Shown piece after piece: positions 25,575 to 32,851 of a DNA stretch of 43,614 bases (position 1 is its first letter; every line of letters begins with the position of its first letter). The position numbers were made by a program, and so were the translations under genes. Origin of the DNA: a virus. The stretch covers positions 1-43,614 of IMG/VR virus record IMGVR_UViG_3300044951_000465. One strand, 5' to 3'. A model generated the notes under the pieces. It did no database searches. It had not been told where the DNA came from and saw only the letters and a program-made list of their open reading frames with translations.

Positions 25575-25594
25575 TCTCCCGCCGAAGCGGGAGA
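25575..25594 (-). terminator. cUUCGg hairpin after the 256-aa gene
   Basis: Minus strand TCTCCCGC-TTCG-GCGGGAGA, a perfect 8-bp stem with a super-stable UUCG loop, followed by TATATTTTG. It is likely an intrinsic or partial terminator, or an mRNA 3' stabiliser, 5 bases after the stop codon. Confidence 0.75.
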
Positions 25595-25599
25595 GTTTG

Positions 25600-26370
25600 T
25601 TACCGTTCTGCAACAACCAGGATGTAATCAATCTGAAGAGTTTCAGCAGCAGCAGTCGGTCCAGCTTTAATACCGAAAACAGTGTGCATCTCATCTAAAT
25701 TACCAGGGGTAATAGTTTGACCAGTCCCCATCACCCAAGTATCACTACCATTCACAGCAGCGTAAGGGGTAACAGTAGATATCCCGTCAAAATAGAACGC
25801 CACTTTGGTCCAGGTGTCTGTGACAGAAGTCGCAAACGCACTCGTAGTAGACTGAGTTCCCGCATCGCTGACTTCAAAATTCAAAGTCATTGCAGTTTCA
25901 GGAGTCTTCCAAATCAAAGCGCCGTCGTAAGAAGCAAGCGGACCTGCTGCGTTGGCTTGCATACCACCTGTCGTGGTAGTGTCGGTAAGACCTACCCACC
26001 AAGTAGACTCATTAGTCGTAGCTTCAGCAACCTTAACACGAGCTTCCAACCACAACCGTTTACCAGCGGTGAATTTGAAGTTCTCTTGCTGAGTTACCAT
26101 CGCATGATGATCATTATCGGCAGCAGCAGTTACGACATTGTAAATACCTCCAAGAGCATCTTGGAAGGCGTTTGTACCAGTGCCACCATCGTCAACAGAC
26201 CCCCAAGTGATAGTTGAAGACGTAGTTGCATTCAACCCGTACATGAAGTCTTCGAACAAGACAATATACTTCATGGGGTACGGGATACCGATGCTAGCTA
26301 AAGGGTGACCTTCAGCGGCGGTAGTGATCCCGTTTGGAAATCGGGAAGTCAGCGGATTTTCAATCGGCAT
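25600..26370 (-). CDS. Jelly-roll/lectin-like capsid decoration protein candidate
   Basis: A 256-aa beta-rich protein. The N-terminus holds ENPLTSRFPNGITT; the core has VLFEDFMYG, FKFTAGKRLWLEARVKV, WWVGLTD, WTKVAFYFDG and IDYILVVAER, a concanavalin-like fold pattern common in proteins next to phage capsid genes. It is probably a decoration or head-fibre protein. It is bracketed by two cUUCGg hairpins, which suggests that its level is set separately from the capsid protein. Confidence 0.65.
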   Translation of the reverse strand: MPIENPLTSRFPNGITTAAEGHPLASIGIPYPMKYIVLFEDFMYGLNATTSSTITWGSVDDGGTGTNAFQDALGGIYNVVTAAADNDHHAMVTQQENFKFTAGKRLWLEARVKVAEATTNESTWWVGLTDTTTTGGMQANAAGPLASYDGALIWKTPETAMTLNFEVSDAGTQSTTSAFATSVTDTWTKVAFYFDGISTVTPYAAVNGSDTWVMGTGQTITPGNLDEMHTVFGIKAGPTAAAETLQIDYILVVAER

Positions 26371-26390
26371 TTCATTCTCCTAAAGGTTTA

Positions 26391-26410
26391 GGGCTGACCG
26401 AAGTCAGCCC
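26391..26410 (-). terminator. cUUCGg hairpin after the major capsid gene
   Basis: Minus strand GGGCTGAC-TTCG-GTCAGCCC, a perfect 8-bp stem with UUCG loop, followed by TAAACCTTT. It starts 8 bases after the capsid stop codon. It may terminate part of the transcripts or protect the capsid mRNA 3' end. Confidence 0.75.
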
Positions 26411-26418
26411 ATTTTCAA

Positions 26419-27333
26419 TTAAACGCCAGCGGTGCCGAAGATTTGACGCCAGTCGGTCCATCCTGAGCCATAACGCTCAGTGGCCTTGTAGCGAACAGAA
26501 TCAGTCTCGAAATCACCTTCCATGGTTTTCTCAAGAGCGCGACGTTTCAGAACCTTCAGACCTTCAGGAGCATCAGTCTGCACGAACCAAGCGGTAGAGC
26601 TAGTCAGACGACTAACCACAGCGGATTCATCCGACAACATACCGATAGACTTCACAGCATTGATGTCGTTGTTGGCAGTACCGCTACGGAGAACGGACTT
26701 CAGAATCACTTCAGCCTGGAAGACATTATCCGGGGAGATAATAAGCTTCTTCGGGGTGATGCGAATCTTCTTGCCGTTGCTATCTTCAGCCTTGCGGATT
26801 TGGATGAGCATCTGCTCCAGAGAGGTCTGGGACAGAACAGCCGCAGTAGCGAGGACATTGGACTGAGTGCTGCCTACCGTGGGGTGGGAAGCAGAACACA
26901 AAACAACACCGTCACCACCGTTGTAGCCAGAAGTGAAAGCACGGTTCAGGTGATTAGCCAGAACGGTTTCCTTGGTTTCAACCATAGATTGAGCCAAGTG
27001 CTTGGAGAAGGTCGTACCGATACGGATGTGGTCGCCATCTTCAACAAGAACTTTGGTCAGAGCATAAGCCAGACCGTAGACCTTGTATTGATAACGAGTA
27101 ACGTACAGTTGACCACCGGACTGATAGGTAACAGCTTGACCGTCCGGCAGTTCGGGTGCAGCACCCATACCGTACAGCATCACTTCTTCATGATAAGAAC
27201 GGGGGGTACCCGTTTCTTCGGTCATGAATTGTTTCCACTCGTCCTTACGTTGATCATAAACACCATCAAACGATTTGTTTAGAATCGGTTCAACGATATT
27301 ACGGAAATCAGTAACGCGCATTGGGGTTGCCAT
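26419..27333 (-). CDS. Major capsid protein
   Basis: A 304-aa protein with the HK97-fold character of the Mu-F-type/podovirus capsid families: N-terminal ATPMRVTDFRNIVEPILNK, a long E-loop-like stretch (QAVTYQSGGQLYVTRYQYKVYGLAYALTK), a helical spine (HLAQSMVETKETVLANHLNRAF), then the A-domain-like GKKIRITPKKLIISPDNVFQAEVILKS and a C-terminal WFVQTDAPEGLKVLKRR...YGSGWTDWRQIFG. Order (scaffold, two small head genes, capsid, decoration) fits well. It has AGGAG before ATG 27333 and a UUCG hairpin behind it. Confidence 0.88.
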   Translation of the reverse strand: MATPMRVTDFRNIVEPILNKSFDGVYDQRKDEWKQFMTEETGTPRSYHEEVMLYGMGAAPELPDGQAVTYQSGGQLYVTRYQYKVYGLAYALTKVLVEDGDHIRIGTTFSKHLAQSMVETKETVLANHLNRAFTSGYNGGDGVVLCSASHPTVGSTQSNVLATAAVLSQTSLEQMLIQIRKAEDSNGKKIRITPKKLIISPDNVFQAEVILKSVLRSGTANNDINAVKSIGMLSDESAVVSRLTSSTAWFVQTDAPEGLKVLKRRALEKTMEGDFETDSVRYKATERYGSGWTDWRQIFGTAGV

Positions 27334-27349
27334 TATTCATTCTCCTTTA

Positions 27350-27985
27350 TTAAGCAGTGCCAGCGTCATTCTCAACGACACGAGCGGCGCGACCCAACTG
27401 CGGGTTAGCAATACGAACGATGACACGGGTGTAAGTGTCGCCTGCGGTATTCTTGCCATCTTCAACAAAGTCGATGATCTGGAAACCACCAGTCGAATTG
27501 TCGGCAATAGGAGTCGCAGAAACGGTACAACTTGCAACGCCGGTCGAAGTGGAACCGTAAGGACTAGAACCATTGGACCAATCAGCTTGAGAACCGATGT
27601 CGCTCAGGGCAATTGCACCGTCAGCCATGACTTCAAACTCGTTTTGGTCGCCTTCGTATACCAACGCCCAAGCGGTAGTGCCCGAGAGTTGAGCAGTGCC
27701 AGTAGGCCAATAAGCAGACTTGATCGGTTTACCAGTGGAGTCGGTGTATTCGCAACCTGCGAAAATACCAAGGATAGGCATCGCGGCGATGGTTCCAGTA
27801 CGCGAACCGTCCAAAGTGGACAATTCAATCGTACCTTCACCAGTTGCAGTACCAGCGAGAGAAACGGGATCACCCGAGAAAATGTTTGCGGCATAACCAG
27901 AAGCAATCGGGAAACGGCGAGCAATACCGTGAACCGTAGGCTGACGAGCTAGCCGGAAACCAAAGCCAAGTGCAGTAGTGGACAT
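27350..27985 (-). CDS. Head decoration/stabilisation protein candidate
   Basis: A 211-aa Ala/Gly/Thr-rich beta protein. Features include an N-terminal SGYAANIFSGDPVSL segment and a mid GIFAGCEYTDSTGKPIKSAYWP segment, which I recognise from proteins lying directly before the major capsid gene in many phages. No enzymatic motif is present. It probably binds the capsid surface. It lies 16 bases before the capsid gene and has its own ribosome site (AAAGGAAT before ATG). Confidence 0.65.
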   Translation of the reverse strand: MSTTALGFGFRLARQPTVHGIARRFPIASGYAANIFSGDPVSLAGTATGEGTIELSTLDGSRTGTIAAMPILGIFAGCEYTDSTGKPIKSAYWPTGTAQLSGTTAWALVYEGDQNEFEVMADGAIALSDIGSQADWSNGSSPYGSTSTGVASCTVSATPIADNSTGGFQIIDFVEDGKNTAGDTYTRVIVRIANPQLGRAARVVENDAGTA

Positions 27986-27996
27986 TTAGATTCCTT

Positions 27997-28524
27997 TCAA
28001 TTGAAAACAGGGATTTTTACATTTGGCGAAAGACTAGAGAATCCTTCGTCATCTTTGTCGAAACCACCAAGACGCTTACCACCGGAATCTTTGATCGCTT
28101 CGATAGCATTGCTACGAATACGTTCTTCTTCCTCGTTGGGGCGATGATAGTGAAATTCTTCCATGATCTCTTGGTATATCTCTTGGGGAATTTGAAAGAG
28201 GATCATTTCATTCATCGAAACACAACCTTCGTATTCACCAGATTTAGACCGATAATGATCAAATCCAGGTATTTCTTCTGCTTTCACCGGGGTATAGCCC
28301 ATCTTTACACGCTTATAAATCGGGTCATACTGATTCGTTGTCGAAAGCCATACATAATGCCAACCGGGTTTGGAGGGCGGGGTAGGCAGTGCTTCTTGAC
28401 CAAACTCCCTGAACATCTTGCGACGTTGTTGGGAGGTACTCAATACGTCTTCCGTAGTTTCACGAACATCGCTACGAATGTTCCTAGAACCTGCGTCAGA
28501 CTTTTTAACCATACGTTCATCCAT
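27997..28524 (-). CDS. Conserved head-block protein of unknown function
   Basis: A 175-aa protein with a basic, polar N-terminus and a core KPGWHYVWLSTTNQYDPIYKRVKMGYTPVKAEEIPGF, a conserved phage pattern in the scaffold-capsid interval, followed by GEYEGCVSMNEMILFQIPQEIYQ. Such proteins are consistently head-linked but their job is not known to me. It begins 11 bases after the scaffold gene. Confidence 0.7.
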   Translation of the reverse strand: MDERMVKKSDAGSRNIRSDVRETTEDVLSTSQQRRKMFREFGQEALPTPPSKPGWHYVWLSTTNQYDPIYKRVKMGYTPVKAEEIPGFDHYRSKSGEYEGCVSMNEMILFQIPQEIYQEIMEEFHYHRPNEEEERIRSNAIEAIKDSGGKRLGGFDKDDEGFSSLSPNVKIPVFN

Positions 28525-28535
28525 TTTGAATCTCC

Positions 28536-29510
28536 TTAACCTTTAGATTGTTTGTCATAATCAATGTACGATTTGATCATTTCGCGCCTTGCCGAAGGAT
28601 CATCCCACACACCTGCATCTTTCATTGCCTTAACTCGTTCAGGCGATAGCCGATACCCGGAAGTTGGTTTTGTAGCACCTTGACTAGAACTTTCAGTCGG
28701 GGGTCTTGGTTTTTCTCCTTTGGTGGATGTATTAGAGCCAGTATAGCTCGTGTTAAATCGATGTGGCAAATATTTTTGCAATCGAGTATCCAGTTCTTTC
28801 CAATATTCCGGTTGACGTGGGTCCCAACCTTGAGAAGCCATACCACCTTCAATAGATTGAGTTACTCGACTATCCTCGTCTTTACCCGTTACATCATACC
28901 ACGGTTTAGATTCAATCCACCGTTGAGCATTTTGAACAATACCTGGGTCCAACGTCTGTTGAGGACGCTGAGACATTCGCTTGGCAATTGTCTGTTTAAC
29001 GTTATTAAGGTCTTCCGCACGTTTACGGGCAGCATAATAAAGTTCAGTGGCATCGACTTGTGCCTGACCATCATTATCTTGAGTGGCTTGCGCCATTGCT
29101 TGACGCGAAAGATTGAGAGCATCGTTTGCATCGTTAATGGCTTTATCGATCTGAGCAATTCCAGATTGAACATTGCGCTTTTCAACGGTGTTCTTCCAAG
29201 AATTAACTTCGTCCAATTGACGGCGCAGTGTTTCAATTTCCCTACGATAGCTATCTTCTTTCTGCTTGCGATACTCGACTTTCTGCTTGCGCTCTAACCG
29301 ACGACGTTCACGGATCGCTTCGCGTTCTTCAGGGGATTTGTCAAAATGATCTTCTTCGACTTCCTTTTCACGGTCATCATCGTCACTCGATTCAACCGCT
29401 ACCGGTTCAAGCTTACTTTCACCTAAAGAAGCAAAATCGTCATCCAACTGTTTAATTTCATCATCCGATAGCGGGATGTCCTCAACTACAACATCGTCTT
29501 CTAGTGCCAT
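28536..29510 (-). CDS. Capsid scaffold protein candidate
   Basis: A 324-aa highly charged, helical protein. The N-terminus is acidic (residues 1-60), then comes a Glu/Arg/Lys-rich coiled coil (about 60-115), an Ala/Gln/Asn-rich helical middle and a C-terminal helix-turn-helix-like segment (SPERVKAMKDAGVWDDPSARREMIKSYIDY). This layout is typical of scaffolds of short-tailed phages. It lies between the co-chaperonin gene and the small head genes upstream of the capsid gene. Confidence 0.7.
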   Translation of the reverse strand: MALEDDVVVEDIPLSDDEIKQLDDDFASLGESKLEPVAVESSDDDDREKEVEEDHFDKSPEEREAIRERRRLERKQKVEYRKQKEDSYRREIETLRRQLDEVNSWKNTVEKRNVQSGIAQIDKAINDANDALNLSRQAMAQATQDNDGQAQVDATELYYAARKRAEDLNNVKQTIAKRMSQRPQQTLDPGIVQNAQRWIESKPWYDVTGKDEDSRVTQSIEGGMASQGWDPRQPEYWKELDTRLQKYLPHRFNTSYTGSNTSTKGEKPRPPTESSSQGATKPTSGYRLSPERVKAMKDAGVWDDPSARREMIKSYIDYDKQSKG

Positions 29511-29530
29511 ACTAACTCTCCTTCAGAGTA

Positions 29531-29938
29531 TCAAGCGTTGATAAATTCGTACTGCGTATTCAACGGATCACCTTTGATCTTTGCAATCAATTCGTGGTCG
29601 TTAATCAACATGAAAACGCAAGGTTCATCGGGTTCGGATGTGATCGTTACTTCAAAACGATCACCACCGTATTTCGGAACACGAACAAAGGAGCCGACGT
29701 CAGCCCAAACACCTTCAGGCCAGGGTTCCAATGTGTCTTTCTTCTTAAACGCCAATGGACCTATTTCAACCACTTTGGCAACTTGCGTTGAGTATTTCTC
29801 GGAATCCCGTGTCTCATTGACAATCAAAATCCCACCCGCAGTTGTTTTCTTCACACGTCGCAATTGAACCAAAATACGTCCACCAAGAGGCTCGATACGT
29901 GAATCAACGTCGGGAAAAGCCCACTCTATATCGGTCAT
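29531..29938 (-). CDS. GroES-like co-chaperonin
   Basis: A 135-aa protein of Cpn10 type: RIEPLGGRILVQLRRVKKTTAGGILIVNE at about 16-44 (the hallmark PLxDRVLV...KTAGGI pattern with mobile loop), then a beta core with KVVEIGPLAF, VGSFVRVPKYGG and a C-terminal CVFMLINDHELIAKI. It is longer than bacterial GroES (about 97 aa). It should cap host GroEL during folding of capsid protein. Its place beside scaffold and capsid genes fits. Confidence 0.85.
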   Translation of the reverse strand: MTDIEWAFPDVDSRIEPLGGRILVQLRRVKKTTAGGILIVNETRDSEKYSTQVAKVVEIGPLAFKKKDTLEPWPEGVWADVGSFVRVPKYGGDRFEVTITSEPDEPCVFMLINDHELIAKIKGDPLNTQYEFINA

Positions 29939-29959
29939 TCAACTTCCTTCGAAGTAAGG

Positions 29960-30133
29960 TTAATCGTCCTTATCGCTATCTAAATCTAACAAAATCTGGA
30001 TAGCTTCTTTTAGGCCATTATAATGACCCACTCGCTCCCTATAGGACGGATAGTCGGGAGCGGGGTTTTCTAAAGCACTCTCTTTTAGCTCATCCAAGCG
30101 ATCAAAAAGTGCTTTAATCTGGTTGCTCATCAT
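29960..30133 (-). CDS. Small helical phage protein
   Basis: A 57-aa helical protein (MMSNQIKALFDRL...RERVGHYNGLKEAIQILLDL); the RVGxYxGLKEAIxIL pattern is familiar from short phage proteins near head genes. Although the frame is open to a TTG at 30175, the start at ATG 30133 overlaps the stop of a 16-aa upstream ORF (ATGA) and is preferred. Function unknown. Confidence 0.65.
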   Translation of the reverse strand: MMSNQIKALFDRLDELKESALENPAPDYPSYRERVGHYNGLKEAIQILLDLDSDKDD

Positions 30134-30180
30134 TTCTTCTTCGGAGGTTTGACTGCTTTCTTTTTCGTTCCGCAAGACAT
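30130..30180 (-). CDS. 16-aa Lys-rich mini-ORF with strong ribosome site
   Basis: ATG 30180 lies 7 bases after AGGAG and encodes MSCGTKKKAVKPPKKK before a TGA that overlaps the next ATG. It could be a tiny basic protein or a leader peptide that couples translation of the 57-aa gene. Lysine codons dominate its second half. Confidence 0.5.
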   Translation of the reverse strand: MSCGTKKKAVKPPKKK

Positions 30181-30215
30181 CTCTTTTCTCCTATACGTTA
30201 AAACCTAACTTTATA

Positions 30216-30767
30216 TCAAGCTGCGAGTAAAAGCCACTCATCTTCATGTTTCTTTTTACGTTTAATTGCAATTTGTTTGACGTTATGCGCTATCAGCTTT
30301 TCAACTTCTGCTTTTGAAACTACAACAGCTTTAGGTTTCGACACTGAAACCAGTTTCAACGGACTCTTTGTGATTGCATCTAAAACATCGTCAATCTCTG
30401 CAATCAGACTTTCATTTTCAGCATTGCGAGTAAACACCGGAGCGCGTGGTGCTATGCTAGGGTAAGGGGTACTTTGCTCAACACGTGCTGCTGCGCGTCT
30501 ACGGGGTTGCTTTTTAACCTGTTTTGCCGCCTTTACAACTACAGGCGCAACGGTTTTAACTCCAATCCCACGTTTCTTATGATCTTCTTCAATCGATTTG
30601 GCATAAAGCTCGTACATCCAAAGACGTGTAACACCTGATCGTTTGTTACCCATGTTTTGGCAACATTCAGCGATCTGCGTAAGCTTGTTTTTATACGATA
30701 CCCCTTGAGGATGCGACCAAATCGCATTAGATATCGCAACATTGTCTTCAACCGTCAGGTCAACCAT
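30216..30767 (-). CDS. Basic hypothetical protein with an N-terminal module shared with the fibre
   Basis: A 183-aa basic protein. Residues 1-40 (LTVEDNVAISNAIWSHPQG...LTQIAECCQN) match in order the C-terminus of the preceding repeat protein (LTPEDIAAIADAVWAHPDA...LDQILACCNG). The middle is Lys/Arg/Ala-rich (KAAKQVKKQPRRRAAARVE at about 80-98) and a second basic helix ends the protein. The start overlaps the upstream stop by 8 bases in another frame. It may be an assembly partner of the adhesin; a DNA-binding role is also possible. Confidence 0.6.
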   Translation of the reverse strand: MVDLTVEDNVAISNAIWSHPQGVSYKNKLTQIAECCQNMGNKRSGVTRLWMYELYAKSIEEDHKKRGIGVKTVAPVVVKAAKQVKKQPRRRAAARVEQSTPYPSIAPRAPVFTRNAENESLIAEIDDVLDAITKSPLKLVSVSKPKAVVVSKAEVEKLIAHNVKQIAIKRKKKHEDEWLLLAA

Positions 30768-31548
30768 TACAACACGCTAAAATCTGATCCAATTGTTCGT
30801 GAGCAGCAATTGCGTCTGGATGTGCCCATACAGCATCTGCAATAGCGGCGATATCTTCCGGTGTTAATGAACTCGCCGCAGCCCATGTGATTCCAGCACT
30901 TTGTCCTGTAAGGGTGAACGTACCGTTCTGAGCAACGATAGAACGACTGCGCGTAATTGTTGCATTCTGCCCTGTCAACGACAACGTGCCATGCTGCGCG
31001 ATTAGGTCATAAGCACCTACTGTTGTACGTGTTATCGTCGCACTTTGTCCGGTTAGCGTCAGCGTTCCGTTATTGGCAGTTATGACCTTGCTACGCTTGA
31101 TAATTGCACTTTGTCCCGTGAGGGTCAGCGTGCCGTTGCTTGCGACGATCCGTTTACTTCGAGTTATCGTCGCACTTTGACCAGTTAGTGTCAGCGTACC
31201 TGCTTGCGCGGTTAGAACTTTGCTCTTGGTGAGAGTGGCAATTTGTCCGGTTAGCGTCAGCGTCCCGTTATTGGCAGTCAGCGTGTATGCTGTGCCACTC
31301 AGCGTCGTCCAACCATCTACATGAACGACGTTTGAATACGTCGTACCGTCAAAGATTACCGCAGCAGAATCGTATTCAGTCGATGCACTCAGCCCAGTCG
31401 CATCAAGATACTGACCTGATCCTGTCCATGTCGCATTGCCTGCCCACGATGCCGCTGCACCTGTCGAATCCTGCCCTGCGACGATCTGCGCGTTGCTAGG
31501 TGTGCCAGTGCCTGCGGGGTAGGTGACGATGTATAAAGTTTGCGGCAT
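30760..31548 (-). CDS. Adhesin C-terminal part: Fn3-like domain plus six 22-aa repeats
   Basis: A 262-aa protein. Residues 1-85 look like most of a fibronectin type III domain (TLYIVTYPAGTGTPSNAQIVAG...YLDATGLSASTEYDSAAVIFDG...SNVV). Residues about 85-222 are six copies of a 22-residue unit with core GTLTLTGQSATITRSK. The last 37 residues form the module shared with the 183-aa protein. The first Fn3 strand seems to be encoded at the end of the preceding lectin gene, one base away in another frame, and no good ribosome site precedes this ATG. It is probably a host-binding or decoration protein made by frameshift or reinitiation. Confidence 0.7.
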   Translation of the reverse strand: MPQTLYIVTYPAGTGTPSNAQIVAGQDSTGAAASWAGNATWTGSGQYLDATGLSASTEYDSAAVIFDGTTYSNVVHVDGWTTLSGTAYTLTANNGTLTLTGQIATLTKSKVLTAQAGTLTLTGQSATITRSKRIVASNGTLTLTGQSAIIKRSKVITANNGTLTLTGQSATITRTTVGAYDLIAQHGTLSLTGQNATITRSRSIVAQNGTFTLTGQSAGITWAAASSLTPEDIAAIADAVWAHPDAIAAHEQLDQILACCNG

Positions 31549-31555
31549 GTCAGGT
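31543..31555 (-). promoter_or_regulatory. Possible +1 frameshift or reinitiation site (ACC TGA C ATG)
   Basis: The lectin gene ends ACC-TGA, followed by C and the next ATG. Skipping one base at the stop would read GAC-ATG and join both frames. UGA followed by C is the weak stop context used in prfB. The upstream codon ACC is not as slippery as CUU, so stop-restart coupling is the main alternative. Confidence 0.4.
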
Positions 31556-32407
31556 GCTCGCAGTCAATCGCCCGCCGCTGCTGGTGATATTGCTCACCGC
31601 GAGGGAGGATAGGACCGGGAATGAGGGCGATGAAACGTCGAAATAGATGACACGCTTTTTGGGTTTGAAAATTTGCCAGGGGTTATTGAATAACTCTTTT
31701 ATTTCGGCATGACTTAATGGCCTTCCAAACGCATGGACAAAACTTAGCCCCCCATTTAGGTAATCTTGATAGCCTACATACGATCTAGACCCAAGTCTTG
31801 CTGATGTAGTTGAAGTTGGTATTGCTGTCGAGCATGTTGTACTGTTTACTAAAACTCCTTCTACCCAAACCTCTGCACGATTGTTTGCAGGAGAATACAC
31901 AACGCAACATGTTCTGACGTCTCCAGCAACTGGAGTTCTGCCTTCTGCAATTTCATTAGTTCCAAGTGTGCCGCCTCCATTAGCATAAAACCTTGTTCCT
32001 GATCTTGATGGCGTGCCAGTATAATAAAAGTTTTCAAGCGTGTAAGAGCGACCACCAGTATTATCGTCTTTTGAAAATAACGAATGCCCAACACCCGATC
32101 CTGTTGTAGAAATCTTATATCTTAAAAATACAGTAATACTTTTGTTGGTAAAATCTACATCACTTCCTGTACCGCAGTCTGTATATTGACTACTTGTTTT
32201 TATAAAATTCTTTATCCTACCTAAACTATCCGCGTATACTGTCGGACCATTTATATCTGTTAATGATTTTTTATTAACAGAATTAATTAAAGAGGTTGCT
32301 GCTGACCAGGAGAATTGTAGGTTATTAGTAATTGGGTTAAAAAAATCTACGTCAACCACTCCTTGCGGCTGACGTTTCCACCGATCCGGAAGAATAATCG
32401 CAGCCAC
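31550..32407 (-). CDS. LamG/concanavalin-like lectin domain protein (adhesin N-terminal part)
   Basis: A 285-aa protein. A concanavalin-type jelly roll is recognisable: YTDCGTGSDVDF, ITVFLRYKIS, NNRAEVWVEGVLVN, ARLGSRSYVGYQDYLNGGLSFVHAFGRPLSHAEIKELFNNPW (residues up to about 245), which is the usual end of phage LamG domains. It then has KPKKRVIYFDVSSPSFPVLSSLAVSNITSSGGRLTAST, the first strand of an Fn3-like domain, before the stop. It probably binds glycans on host or on particle surfaces. The AT-richer DNA of its middle (about 32000-32350) differs from its neighbours, hinting at exchange. Confidence 0.78.
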   Translation of the reverse strand: MAAIILPDRWKRQPQGVVDVDFFNPITNNLQFSWSAATSLINSVNKKSLTDINGPTVYADSLGRIKNFIKTSSQYTDCGTGSDVDFTNKSITVFLRYKISTTGSGVGHSLFSKDDNTGGRSYTLENFYYTGTPSRSGTRFYANGGGTLGTNEIAEGRTPVAGDVRTCCVVYSPANNRAEVWVEGVLVNSTTCSTAIPTSTTSARLGSRSYVGYQDYLNGGLSFVHAFGRPLSHAEIKELFNNPWQIFKPKKRVIYFDVSSPSFPVLSSLAVSNITSSGGRLTAST

Positions 32408-32410
32408 GAT

Positions 32411-32848
32411 TTACGCCGAATTAGCCGAGATATTGGCTTGATAGACGTTGCCAGAAGTCAACGCAACACCAAGATCGTTTTTGACAACCAATTTCAAGTA
32501 CCGCGCAGTCGGCAAACCACTAAGGCTGAAAAACTTGCGATGCACATTGGTATCAACCATCGGTAACACACCAAGGAAGTGCAAATCAGCCTCTTCCGTA
32601 GTCGTAGTACCGCTTTCAGGACCTGATCCATAGTTGCTGTTATCCAGGCTGAACTTGCAGAAGAGGACAAGTTGCTTGTTGCCAGACGGTGTTCCGTTGG
32701 CGTCAGCCTCAACTTCAAAAGTAACGTCAATCGGAATCGCTGCACCCAAATCAATCGCCGAAGACATGACGTAAGTCGCACTCGCCAATGTACCAAGATT
32801 AAGAACTGAACTGCTGCGCGTGCCTTGCGCTAAGGTTGTTGTGGTCAT
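32411..32848 (-). CDS. Virion structural protein, beta-rich
   Basis: A 145-aa Ser/Thr-rich beta protein with segments AIPIDVTFEVEADANG, LVLFCKFSLDNSNYG and FFSLSGLPTARYLKLVVKND that suggest a beta-sandwich. I recognise similar short proteins near fibre genes of phages but cannot name a role. It sits between two other small structural genes with gaps of only three bases on each side. Confidence 0.65.
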   Translation of the reverse strand: MTTTTLAQGTRSSSVLNLGTLASATYVMSSAIDLGAAIPIDVTFEVEADANGTPSGNKQLVLFCKFSLDNSNYGSGPESGTTTTEEADLHFLGVLPMVDTNVHRKFFSLSGLPTARYLKLVVKNDLGVALTSGNVYQANISANSA

Positions 32849-32851
32849 GGT

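Noticed and set aside
28680-29297. Plus-strand 205-codon hydrophobic frame
   Set aside because: It is antisense to the charged scaffold coding sequence, which explains the Phe/Ile/Leu-rich translation.
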